Shown: positions 13,208-20,507 of the stretch, piece by piece
Numbering within the stretch: position 1 is the first letter of the stretch
Layout of the letters: every line of letters starts with the position of its first letter
Origin: Nonomuraea sp. NEAU-A123
GTDB taxonomy: Bacteria > Actinomycetota > Actinomycetes > Streptosporangiales > Streptosporangiaceae
NCBI RefSeq assembly: GCF_018603905.1
Contig: NZ_JAHFZZ010000012.1
Span: 62,001-126,000, forward strand
Direction of reading: 5' to 3'
Length of the DNA: 64,000 nt
Position numbers and translations under genes: made by a program
The notes under the pieces: model-generated
Seen by the model: the letters and a program-made list of their open reading frames with translations, nothing else
Database searches by the model: none
Told to the model about the DNA's origin: nothing

Positions 13208-13240
13208 CGGCTCGCGGCATGGCGGGTATGCCGCGAGCCG
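13208..13240 (+). terminator. hairpin after eno
   Basis: CGGCTCGCGGCAT and ATGCCGCGAGCCG form a perfect 13-bp stem with a 7-base loop, starting 10 bases after the enolase stop. There is no T-tract, which is common for actinomycete terminators. Confidence 0.75.
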
Positions 13241-13303
13241 CTCAGAAACGGCAAACACGACTATCCGCCCAGGCCTGGGCCGGTCGCCACGCCGGGCCGG
13301 GCA

Positions 13304-13714
13304 GTGAGGGGGTATGGAGCGTTGGCGAAGAGGCCGCAGCTGACCGGTCGGGCCGCCATCCTCGCGATCGTGGTGTGCGCGATCGCCATGAGCCTGGCCT
13401 ATCCTGTGCGCGAGTACATCGCCCAGCGCCGCGGCATCGCGGAGCTGCAGGCGGAGAAGGCGCGGGTCGAGGCCGACCGCCAAGCGCTGGCCGCGCAGGC
13501 GGAGCAGATCCGCGATCCCAACTGGATCAAGCGGACGGCCAAGGAGCGGCTGCACTACTGCGGGCCGGGCGAGAAGTGCTACGTGGTCATGGACGCCGAG
13601 CCGGACAAGACCGAGAAGACGGTCAAGCAGCCCGCGACGCGGCCGCCGTGGTACCAGACGCTGTGGGAATCGGTCGAGGCCGCCGACACGGGCCAGGGCC
13701 GCAAGGCCGGATAA
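13304..13714 (+). CDS. ftsB: FtsB/DivIC-type septum formation initiator
   Basis: Bitopic cell-division protein that bridges FtsL and FtsQ at the septum. The chain has a short cytoplasmic end, one membrane helix (AAILAIVVCAIAMSLAY, residues about 18–35), then a coiled coil (RRGIAELQAEKARVEADRQA) and the conserved DPNWIKRTAKERLHYCGPGE region. The C-terminus is a short Lys/Pro linker. Position directly after eno and before DUF501 and ppx is the conserved actinobacterial order. Start is GTG 13304 or TTG 13322; the TTG has GGAG three bases upstream, so it is less well spaced. Confidence 0.9.
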   Translation: MRGYGALAKRPQLTGRAAILAIVVCAIAMSLAYPVREYIAQRRGIAELQAEKARVEADRQALAAQAEQIRDPNWIKRTAKERLHYCGPGEKCYVVMDAEPDKTEKTVKQPATRPPWYQTLWESVEAADTGQGRKAG

Positions 13715-13727
13715 GACGGGGAGAGCG

Positions 13728-14216
13728 TTGGACAGCAGTGACGTCGAAGCGGTGCAGCGGCAACTGGGGCGCCCGCCGAGAGGGCCGCGCGAGGTGGCGC
13801 ACCGCTGCCCGTGCGGCAACCCCGACGTGGTGGAGACCGCGCCGAGGCTGCCCGACGGCTCGCCGTTCCCCACCCTCTACTACCTGACCTGCCCCAAGGC
13901 GGCCTCCGCGATCGGCACCCTGGAGGGCTCGGGGCTGATGCGCGAGATGCAGGCCAGGCTGGCCACCGACCCCGAGCTGGCCGCCGCCTACCAGGCCGCC
14001 CACGACGACTACGTGGCCAGGCGCGACAAGGCGGCCGAGGACCAGGGCCTGGAGCCGCTGCCGCGCGACATGCAGAGCACCGGCGGCATGCCGCTGCGGG
14101 TGAAATGCCTGCACGCGCTCGTCGCGCACGAGCTGGCCGTGCCCGGATCCAACCCGTTCGGCCGGGAGGCGCTGGATGCCCTCCCCGAGTGGTGGAGTGA
14201 CGGACCATGCGTGTAG
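13728..14216 (+). CDS. DUF501 protein
   Basis: A 162-residue conserved actinobacterial protein of unknown function, always found with ftsB and ppx. It starts at TTG 13728 after GGGGAGAG. Visible hallmarks are HRCPCGNPDVVETAPRL with a CxC pair, PFPTLYYLTCPKAASAIGTLE, and MPLRVKCLHALVAHELAVPG near the end; the Cys/His pattern could bind metal, which is inference. Its last 10 bases overlap the ppx start, so the two are co-translated. Confidence 0.92.
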   Translation: MDSSDVEAVQRQLGRPPRGPREVAHRCPCGNPDVVETAPRLPDGSPFPTLYYLTCPKAASAIGTLEGSGLMREMQARLATDPELAAAYQAAHDDYVARRDKAAEDQGLEPLPRDMQSTGGMPLRVKCLHALVAHELAVPGSNPFGREALDALPEWWSDGPCV

Positions 14217-15214
14217 CCGCCGTTGACTGCGGCACCAACTCCGTACGCCTGCTGATCGCCGACCTCGGCGGCGACGAGGTCACCGACGGCACGCCGGCCC
14301 ATGGCGGGGCGGCCGGTGGCGGGCCGGTCGACGTCGAGCGGCGGATGGAGATCGTCCGGCTGGGCGAGGGGGTCGACAAGACGGGGCGGCTGGCTCCCGA
14401 GGCGCTGGAGCGGACGTTCGCCGCGATGCGGATCTACCGCAAGCTCATCGACCAGCACGGCGCCACGGCGACCCGGGTGGTGGCGACCAGCGCGACGCGT
14501 GACGCCGCCAACAGGCAGGAGTTCGTCGACGGGGTGCGCGAGATCTTCGGGGTCGAGCCCGAGGTGGTGACGGGCGCGGAGGAGGCCGAGCTGTCGTTCG
14601 TCGGGGCGACCAGGGGGCTGGTCCGGTTGTCGCGCGAGACCGGGATGCCGCAGGGGCCGCTCCCTCCCTACCTGGTCGTCGACATCGGCGGCGGCTCGAC
14701 CGAGTTCGTGGTCGGCTCCGAGCACGTCATCGGCGCTCTGTCGGTCGACATCGGCTGCGTGCGGCTGACGGAGCGCCACCTGCGCTCATCGGGCTCCGCG
14801 GGGGCCCCGGAAGAACCACCGTCGGTGCGGGCGCTGGAGGCCATGGTGGCCGACATCGAGGCCGCGCTCGATCGGGTGGCCGAGGTGGTGCCGGTCCAAG
14901 AGGCGCACACACTGGTCGGTCTGGCCGGCTCCGTCACGACGGTGGCGGGCATCGCGCTCGACCTTCCCGCGTACGTTCCGGAGCGGATCCATCACTCCCG
15001 GATCACCGCGCCACAGGTTCACGACGTCACCCGTCGACTGCTCGCGATGACCCATAGTGAGCGGGCCCGGATTCCGGTGATGCACCCCGGAAGAGTTGAC
15101 GTGATTTGTGCCGGCGCGCTGATTCTGGACCGCATCGTGCGGCGTTTCGCGTTTCCGCAGGTAGTCGTGAGTGAACACGACATCCTTGATGGAATCGCAT
15201 ACTCCATAGCCTGA
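14207..15214 (+). CDS. ppx: Ppx/GppA exopolyphosphatase family protein
   Basis: Degrades inorganic polyphosphate or pppGpp. ATG 14207 lies inside the end of the DUF501 gene. The ASKHA-type phosphate loops are clear: VAAVDCGTNSVRLLIADLGG at the N-terminus, VVATSATRDAANR, TGAEEAELSFVGATRG, and VVDIGGGSTEFVVG with the catalytic Glu before it. At 335 residues it is the short form lacking the C-terminal HD domain, as is usual in actinobacteria. A 176-base gap with a possible TTGAGG/TAGGTA promoter (15255–15285) precedes the next gene. Confidence 0.95.
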   Translation: MRVAAVDCGTNSVRLLIADLGGDEVTDGTPAHGGAAGGGPVDVERRMEIVRLGEGVDKTGRLAPEALERTFAAMRIYRKLIDQHGATATRVVATSATRDAANRQEFVDGVREIFGVEPEVVTGAEEAELSFVGATRGLVRLSRETGMPQGPLPPYLVVDIGGGSTEFVVGSEHVIGALSVDIGCVRLTERHLRSSGSAGAPEEPPSVRALEAMVADIEAALDRVAEVVPVQEAHTLVGLAGSVTTVAGIALDLPAYVPERIHHSRITAPQVHDVTRRLLAMTHSERARIPVMHPGRVDVICAGALILDRIVRRFAFPQVVVSEHDILDGIAYSIA

Positions 15215-15390
15215 TATCTCGGCGAAATCCGGACATACATGGTTTCCGGTTGTGTTGAGGGTGCAATCACTTTTGTGCTTAGGTAAGGGCAGCATTGCGG
15301 GGGCTTTGCCATATCGCCGGACACGGATGGTGTCGGCGTGGCAACCGTTCCCGAGCGCGTCTTTTCCCTAACGGAATGGAGCACTCTCAG

Positions 15391-16827
15391 ATGAAGTCCT
15401 CTCCTTTAGCGCGTAAGGCGGCGGCGTTCGGCGCCTCCGCCGCCGTGCTGGGCGCCATGATCGCGGGGCTGGCAGCCGCTCCCGCGCAGGCGTCCACCCA
15501 GGCCACCGCGGGTAAGGCCGGCACCGCGGCCACCACCGCCAAGGCCAGGCCCAAGGTCTCGGTGTCCACGCCCAAGGCGTCGACCCGCGACTACGAGGGC
15601 GCCTGCCCGGTGAAGGTCGGCATCACCGCCAAGGTCAACGTCAAGCTCGACGGCAAGACCGACCTCGCCTACCGCTGGCTCCACGGCGATGGGTCCAAGG
15701 GCAAGGTCAAGGTGCTGAAGCTCAAGGGCCACGGCACCAAGTCGGTCAAGATCGGCCAGACGCTCTCCTTCGACGAGAGTGTCAAGGGCTGGGAGGCCGT
15801 GCAGGTCCTCAGCCCCCGCAAGGTGACCTCGAAGAAGGGCTACTTCTCGGTCAACTGCGCGGAAGAGGTCGTCGTCGAGAATGGTGACGACAAGAAGGTC
15901 TCGGTCAGCGCCTGGGCCGACCCGAGCTCGTACACCGGCCCCTGTACCCCCGGCGACAAGATCAACTTTGTTGGCCGGATCAAGGTCAGCGACCCGTCGT
16001 GGGTCAAGTACCGCTGGGTGCTGGACGGCCGCGTCGTCGACTACGGCAAGACCAAGGTGCGCCACTCGCGGACGGTCTCCTTCGGGTACTCACCGCGGGT
16101 CAGCGAGCGCGGCTACGCCGTGCTGCAGGTCGTCGGTGCCGGCGACTCCTCGTCCGACCGGGCCTACTACAGGGTCACCTGCAAGGACGAGACCCCGGCT
16201 CCCTCGGTGAAGGTCACGGCCACCAACCTGGTGACCGCCACCAACAACGACGGCTGCAAGGTCGGCGCGCACGCCACCATCAACTCGACCGGCCGCGCGC
16301 GGGTCGAGTACACGTGGTCGGTCAACGGCACGTCCGTCGACAAGGGCACGGTCCTGTTCGGCCGCGAGGGCTCGCGTACCGTCGAGCTGTCGGACCGCGT
16401 TCTGTCCGGTGACGCGACGAAGGGTGGAAAGGTCACCCTGTCCATCTCTGGACCGCGTAACAACGACTCGATCACGCAGTCCTACGCCGCGTGCGTGGCG
16501 CCGAAGCCGAAGATCACGGTTTCGAGCATCTCCGTCGGCCAGCGCAACAACTTCTGCGCCGACAAGCGCGGCCCGGGCGTCGACTTCAAGGCGACGATCT
16601 CCAGCTCCGCTCCGACCACCGTCAAGTACTACTGGGTGATCGACGGCAAGAAGGAGAACCCGGACCTTGAGCGTCAGGTCACCGGCAGTGTCGACGTGAC
16701 CTGGGGCATCGCCGGCGCGCAGAGCGCCAGCGAGACCAAGGGCTCTGTCTCGCTCGTGGTCGTCAGCCCCGACGCCGCCTCTTCGGCCACCACCTTCTCG
16801 GTGGCTTGCCCGAAGACCGGTGTCTGA
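15391..16827 (+). CDS. secreted protein with four tandem Ig-like repeats
   Basis: From ATG 15391 the protein is 478 residues with a Sec signal (MKSSPLARKAAAFG, then a hydrophobic core and cleavage near AAPAQAS). A Lys/Ala-rich linker leads into four repeats of about 95–105 residues. Each has an early Cys (ACPV, GPCTP, GCKVG, NFCAD), a Y-x-W-x-x-DG strand (YRWLHGDG, YRWVLDGR, YTWSVNG, YYWVIDGK) and a late Cys (VNCAEE, VTCKDE, AACVAPK, VACPKT), so each probably holds one disulfide. This is an Ig/PKD-like beta-sandwich array. Function is unknown; adhesion or wall binding is a guess. It has its own terminator. Confidence 0.8.
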   Translation: MKSSPLARKAAAFGASAAVLGAMIAGLAAAPAQASTQATAGKAGTAATTAKARPKVSVSTPKASTRDYEGACPVKVGITAKVNVKLDGKTDLAYRWLHGDGSKGKVKVLKLKGHGTKSVKIGQTLSFDESVKGWEAVQVLSPRKVTSKKGYFSVNCAEEVVVENGDDKKVSVSAWADPSSYTGPCTPGDKINFVGRIKVSDPSWVKYRWVLDGRVVDYGKTKVRHSRTVSFGYSPRVSERGYAVLQVVGAGDSSSDRAYYRVTCKDETPAPSVKVTATNLVTATNNDGCKVGAHATINSTGRARVEYTWSVNGTSVDKGTVLFGREGSRTVELSDRVLSGDATKGGKVTLSISGPRNNDSITQSYAACVAPKPKITVSSISVGQRNNFCADKRGPGVDFKATISSSAPTTVKYYWVIDGKKENPDLERQVTGSVDVTWGIAGAQSASETKGSVSLVVVSPDAASSATTFSVACPKTGV

Positions 16828-16839
16828 TCGGTTGAACTG

Positions 16840-16875
16840 AACCGGGTGGCGCCCTCCGGCGCCACCCGGTTTTTC
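16840..16875 (+). terminator. strong intrinsic terminator
   Basis: ACCGGGTGGCGCC and GGCGCCACCCGGT pair over 13 bp (14 counting the outer A–T) around a CTCC loop, followed directly by TTTTT. It ends the Ig-like repeat gene. Confidence 0.93.
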
Positions 16876-16883
16876 GTTGTCGC

Positions 16884-16889
16884 TACGGT
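16884..16889 (+). promoter_or_regulatory. leaderless -10 box (TACGGT) of uracil-DNA glycosylase gene
   Basis: TACGGT lies 6 bases before GTG 16896 and directly after the preceding terminator. No Shine-Dalgarno is present. Confidence 0.5.
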
Positions 16890-16895
16890 TGCGAC

Positions 16896-17690
16896 GTGAG
16901 CTTCGTACCTCCCGGCACCGGCTGGCCCGGCGACCCGGCGACCGCTGACACCCCGGTCGCCCACGACCCCGCTGACGTGCGCCGTCTGGCCGCCGCCGGC
17001 GACACTCTGGCGGAGCTCACCGCCGCGCAGTCCGTGTGCAGGGCCTGCCCGCGCCTGGTGGAATGGCGTGAGGACGTGGCCGAGGTGAAGCGGCGCGCGT
17101 TCGCCGACGAGACCTACTGGGGGCGGCCGGTCGCCGGGTGGGGCGAGGACGAGCCGCGCGTCCTGCTCGTCGGACTCGCCCCGGCCGCGCACGGGGGCAA
17201 CAGGACCGGGCGGATCTTCACGGGTGACCGCAGCGGCGACTGGCTGTTCGCCTCGCTGTACCGCGTCGGCCTGGCCGTACAGGAGACGAGCACGCGCGCC
17301 GGTGACGGGCAGAAGCTGATCGGCGCCCGGATGCTGGCCTCGGTGCGGTGCGCGCCGCCCGCGAACAAGCCCACGCCCGAGGAGCGGGCCACCTGCCTGC
17401 CGTGGATGTCCCGTGAGCTCGCGCTGACCGCGCCGAGCGTGCGGGTGGTCGTGGCGCTGGGCGGGTTCGCCTGGCAGGCCATGTGGCCCGCGCTCAAGGA
17501 GGCCGGTTACTCGCTGCCGCGCGGCAGGCCGCCGTTCGGGCACGGCGTCGAGGTCCAGGTCTCCTACGGCCAGGCGCCGGTGACCCTGCTGGGCTGCTAT
17601 CACCCCAGCCAGCAGAACACCTTCACCGGCAGGGTGACCGCCCAGATGCTCGACGACGTCTTCGCCCGAGCCAGGGCGCTGGGGGTGTGA
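16896..17690 (+). CDS. family-5 uracil-DNA glycosylase (UdgB type)
   Basis: Excises uracil, and in this family also hypoxanthine, from DNA. The 264-residue protein has the iron–sulfur Cys set (Cys48 and Cys51 in VCRACPR, then VRCAPP and ATCLPW). Motif 1 is GLAPAAHGGNRTGR, which lacks the usual catalytic polar residue exactly as family-5 enzymes do; motif 3 is GCYHPSQQNTFTGR with the conserved His. ALGGFAWQAM is the intervening strand. It starts at GTG 16896 right after a TACGGT box. It is not obviously linked by operon to its neighbours. Confidence 0.92.
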   Translation: MSFVPPGTGWPGDPATADTPVAHDPADVRRLAAAGDTLAELTAAQSVCRACPRLVEWREDVAEVKRRAFADETYWGRPVAGWGEDEPRVLLVGLAPAAHGGNRTGRIFTGDRSGDWLFASLYRVGLAVQETSTRAGDGQKLIGARMLASVRCAPPANKPTPEERATCLPWMSRELALTAPSVRVVVALGGFAWQAMWPALKEAGYSLPRGRPPFGHGVEVQVSYGQAPVTLLGCYHPSQQNTFTGRVTAQMLDDVFARARALGV

Positions 17691-17740
17691 TGTGTCGCAC
17701 GACCTGGGGATTGGCTTTTGGGGACGCTCTTGACGTAACC

Positions 17741-17758
17741 TTGTGAATAGTTTCACAA
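17741..17758 (+). promoter_or_regulatory. Rex operator upstream of ndh
   Basis: TTGTGAA-TAGT-TTCACAA is a perfect 7+7 inverted repeat. It matches the Streptomyces Rex operator TGTGAACNNNTTCACA at all but one base. Rex represses respiratory genes until NADH rises, and ndh is a classic target. A TTGACG at 17730–17735 could be the -35, so bound Rex would sit in the promoter core. Confidence 0.85.
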
Positions 17759-17786
17759 GCTTCCCCGCAAGGGATGGGACCTGAGG

Positions 17787-19103
17787 ATGAACAAGCACAT
17801 TCTGATCGTCGGCGGCGGTTACGTCGGCCTCTACACGGCATTGCGACTGCAGCACAAGCTCCGCAAGGAGCTGCGCGACGGCGAAGTGCGCATCACGATC
17901 ATCGATCCCCACTCCTACATGACCTACCAGCCGTTCCTGCCTGAGGCGGCGGCCGGTAACCTCTCCCCGCGGCACGTGGTCGCCCCGCTGCGCCGGGTGC
18001 TGCCCAAGGTGCGCGTGCTCAACGGCACGGTCACCGCGGTGGACCACGAAGAACGGGCCGTCACCTTCCAGCCGGTCGAGGGCGAGTCCCGCCAGATCGC
18101 CTATGACGTGATCGTGATGGCCGCCGGCTCGATCTCGCGGACGCTGCCGATCCCGGGGCTGACCGACATCGGCATCGGGTTCAAGACCGTGGGCGAGGCC
18201 ATCGCGCTGCGCAACCGGGTCCTGCACCTGCTCGATGTCGCCGAGTCGACCGACGACCTGGAGGCGCGCCGCCGGTCGCTCACGTTCGTCGTGGTCGGCG
18301 CGGGCTTCGCGGGCGTCGAGGCGCTGGCCGAGCTCGAGGACATGGCCAAGGACTCGACCCGCTACTACCGCAACATCACGCCCGCCGACATCCGCTGGGT
18401 GCTGGTGGAGGCCACGAACCGGGTGCTGCCCGAGGTCGGCCCCGAGATGGGCAAGTGGACGCTGGAGCAGCTGCGCGAGCGCGGCATCGAGGTGAAGCTC
18501 GACACGCGCCTGGAGTCGTGCGAGGGCGGCCACGTGGTGCTCTCCGACGGCACCGAGTTCGACGCCGAGACCCTCGTGTGGACCGCGGGCGTCAAGCCCA
18601 GCCCGGTGGTCAACGACGGCGGCCTGCCGCTCGACGAGCGCGGCCGGATCAAGACCACGACCAGGCTGACCGTCGCGGGCGTCACGGACGCCTTCGCCGC
18701 CGGTGACGCGGCGGGCGTGCCCGACGTGACGAACCCGGGCCAGTATTGCGCGCCCAACGCCCAGCACGCCGTACGCCAGGCCAAGGTGCTGGCCGACAAC
18801 CTGGTCCGCCATCTGCGGGGGCAGGAACTGGTCGACTACCGACACAAGTATGTCGGATCGGTCGCCGGTCTCGGCCTGCATCAGGGCGTCGCGAACGTCT
18901 ACGGCATCAAGCTTCGCGGATTCCCTGCGTGGTTCATGCACCGCACCTACCATCTGTCGCGGGTGCCGACGCTGAACCGCAAGGTCCGTGTCGTCGTCGA
19001 CTGGACGCTGGCCTTGTTCTTCAAGCGGGAGACCATCTCACTGGGCGAGATGGAGCACCCACGCGACGGGTTCAGGGCCGCCGTGGCGACGACCCGCCGC
19101 TAG
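17787..19103 (+). CDS. ndh: type II NADH dehydrogenase (non-proton-pumping)
   Basis: Membrane-associated flavoprotein passing electrons from NADH to menaquinone. The 438-residue chain has the FAD Rossmann motif HILIVGGGYVGLYTALRLQ at the N-terminus, the second dinucleotide motif TFVVVGAGFAGVEALAEL for NADH near residue 170, the FAD-closing FAAGDAAGVPD, and the quinone-site QYCAPNAQHAVRQA. A Cys-free C-terminal amphipathic tail (FFKRETISLGEMEH) would dock on the membrane. A Rex operator lies 28 bases upstream of the start, which implies redox control. Terminator follows. Confidence 0.95.
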   Translation: MNKHILIVGGGYVGLYTALRLQHKLRKELRDGEVRITIIDPHSYMTYQPFLPEAAAGNLSPRHVVAPLRRVLPKVRVLNGTVTAVDHEERAVTFQPVEGESRQIAYDVIVMAAGSISRTLPIPGLTDIGIGFKTVGEAIALRNRVLHLLDVAESTDDLEARRRSLTFVVVGAGFAGVEALAELEDMAKDSTRYYRNITPADIRWVLVEATNRVLPEVGPEMGKWTLEQLRERGIEVKLDTRLESCEGGHVVLSDGTEFDAETLVWTAGVKPSPVVNDGGLPLDERGRIKTTTRLTVAGVTDAFAAGDAAGVPDVTNPGQYCAPNAQHAVRQAKVLADNLVRHLRGQELVDYRHKYVGSVAGLGLHQGVANVYGIKLRGFPAWFMHRTYHLSRVPTLNRKVRVVVDWTLALFFKRETISLGEMEHPRDGFRAAVATTRR

Positions 19104-19117
19104 CCCGCGTACAGCAG

Positions 19118-19145
19118 CGCCCCGGTGCGTCGCATCGGGGCGTTT
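19118..19145 (+). terminator. terminator after ndh
   Basis: CGCCCCGGTGC and GCATCGGGGCG pair over 11 bp (one G–T) with a 3-base loop and are followed by TTT. Confidence 0.85.
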
Positions 19146-19181
19146 CGGCATCCTCGATCTCGATAGAGAGGGGATCCACGA

Positions 19182-19694
19182 GTGGGGCTCTCAGCGGTGA
19201 CGGTGCTCGGCGTGGACCGGCCCGGCGTGATCGCCGCGGTCACCGGCTCGCTCGCCGACTGCGGGGCGAACATCCAGGACTCGACCATGACGCTGCTCGG
19301 CGGCCATGTCGCGATGATGCTGCTGGTCTCGGGCGACCTGAGCGCCGAGGAGCTCTGCAAGCACCTCTGCGCGCCGGAGCTGGTGGTCACCGCCTCGGCC
19401 GTCGAGGCCCGCCGCTACTTCGGCAGGCGGCCGACCGGTCTCGGCTACGTCCTGACCGTCCACGGCCCCGACCGGCCGGGCATCATCTCGGCCATCAGCG
19501 CCGTGCTCGCCTCGGTGGGCGGCAACATCACCGGCATGAGCACCCGGCTCACCGGCCGGCTCTACGTCCTCATCGCCGATGTCGAGCTGCCCGAGGAGGT
19601 CGACGTGGCCGGGCTGATGCGCCGGCTGGCCACGGTCGGCTCGGGTCTCGAGTCGGAGATCACCTTCCGCCCCGTTGAACCGGACCTGCTGTGA
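19182..19694 (+). CDS. two-ACT-domain regulatory protein (GcvR-like)
   Basis: A 170-residue protein made of two ACT domains: SAVTVLGVDRPGVIAAVTGS at the start and YVLTVHGPDRPGIISAISAV from about residue 88, each with the D-R-P-G turn that usually contacts an amino acid. GcvR-type proteins sense glycine and modulate transcription factors, but many actinobacterial ACT–ACT proteins have unknown partners. Starts at GTG 19182. The stop TGA overlaps the GTG of the deformylase-like gene by 4 bases, so both are translated together. Confidence 0.85.
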   Translation: MGLSAVTVLGVDRPGVIAAVTGSLADCGANIQDSTMTLLGGHVAMMLLVSGDLSAEELCKHLCAPELVVTASAVEARRYFGRRPTGLGYVLTVHGPDRPGIISAISAVLASVGGNITGMSTRLTGRLYVLIADVELPEEVDVAGLMRRLATVGSGLESEITFRPVEPDLL

Positions 19695-20215
19695 CCTGGC
19701 CGGACGGGATCGTCCGCGGAGTGCTCGACGCTCCGCACCCGCTCCTGTCCGCCCGGGCCCAGCAGGTGGACCCCACAGACCCCCGCGTGGTGGCGGCGGC
19801 GGCCGACCTCCTCGCCACCCTGCGCAGCGAGCCGAGGACGGCGGGCCTGGCTGCCCCCCAGATCGGGCTGAGCTGGCGGCTGATCGCCTTTGACGCCGCC
19901 GGGCACCCGAAGGGCCGGTCCTGGGCCGGCGAGCTCGTGGTGGTCAATCCACGCCTCGCCGAGGCGTCTCGCTGGCGCGCGGGGCGCGAGGGTTGCGTCT
20001 CGATCGCTGATCTGACCGGTGACGTACGGCGAGCGACGCGTATCACAGTGTCCGGCAGCTTGCCTGACACGGGAGATCCCGTCACCATCGAGGCGGATGC
20101 ATTCGAAGCTAGGTGCATTCAGCATCAACTGGACCATCTCGACGGCGTTCTGTTCCTGGACAGAGTGCCAGGAGCCCTATCACTTCACCGCAGACTTCAC
20201 AGATGTGACGCCTGA
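19691..20215 (+). CDS. peptide deformylase-like protein lacking the catalytic Glu
   Basis: Peptide deformylases remove the formyl group from new proteins using Fe/Zn bound by one Cys and two His. Motif 1 GLAAPQIG (52–59) and motif 2 EGCVSI (Cys102) are intact, and both metal His remain, but motif 3 reads QHQLDH instead of QHExDH: His145, Gln146, His149. The codon is CAA at 20126–20128. The catalytic Glu is therefore missing, and normal activity is doubtful. The protein is otherwise full length (174 residues). It is coupled to the ACT-domain gene by a 4-base overlap, and a tRNA follows 49 bases downstream. Confidence 0.88.
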   Translation: MTWPDGIVRGVLDAPHPLLSARAQQVDPTDPRVVAAAADLLATLRSEPRTAGLAAPQIGLSWRLIAFDAAGHPKGRSWAGELVVVNPRLAEASRWRAGREGCVSIADLTGDVRRATRITVSGSLPDTGDPVTIEADAFEARCIQHQLDHLDGVLFLDRVPGALSLHRRLHRCDA

Positions 20216-20264
20216 TACGAAGTTGTGCTCCTCGGAAGCATGGTCCGTTTCGTATGATTGCGGC

Positions 20265-20337
20265 GCCCCCGTAGCCCAAAGGCAGAGGCAAACCCCTTAA
20301 AAGGGTTGTAGTGCGGGTTCGAATCCCGCCGGGGGCA
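20265..20337 (+). tRNA. class I tRNA with anticodon UAA (reads UUA)
   Basis: A 73-nt cloverleaf: acceptor GCCCCCG/CGGGGGC, D-arm with a 3-bp stem GCC/GGC and GG in the loop, anticodon stem AACCC/GGGTT with loop CTTAAAA, a 5-base variable region, T-arm GCGGG-TTCGAAT-CCCGC, discriminator A and no encoded CCA. The anticodon is TAA at 20298–20300, which reads the leucine codon UUA, but bacterial tRNA-Leu normally has a long class II variable arm and this one does not. The amino acid it carries is therefore uncertain. Confidence 0.82.
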
Positions 20338-20457
20338 CCCGCGTCTACCATAGGAAATGCCCCATTAAACAACCCTCAGTAACCGCGGGAACTCAGGAAC
20401 GTATCCGTTCGTTGTCCACCTGCTGAAGTCTCGAAACCACATAGATCTGAGCGCCGG

Positions 20458-20488
20458 TTGACCTAGGCGACGCCGGGTCCAATAAGCT
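20458..20488 (+). promoter_or_regulatory. candidate promoter of the Bax-inhibitor-like gene
   Basis: TTGACC at 20458–20463 and TAAGCT at 20483–20488 are 19 bases apart, a slightly long but acceptable housekeeping promoter. The leader then carries a good AGGAGG-type ribosome site before ATG 20508. Confidence 0.45.
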
Positions 20489-20507
20489 CGGCGCACAGGA
20501 GGCAGCG

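Noticed and set aside
20265..20507. tRNA gene as an integration site for a mobile element
   Set aside because: No integrase, no partial duplicate of the tRNA 3' end and no change in gene content is seen after it.
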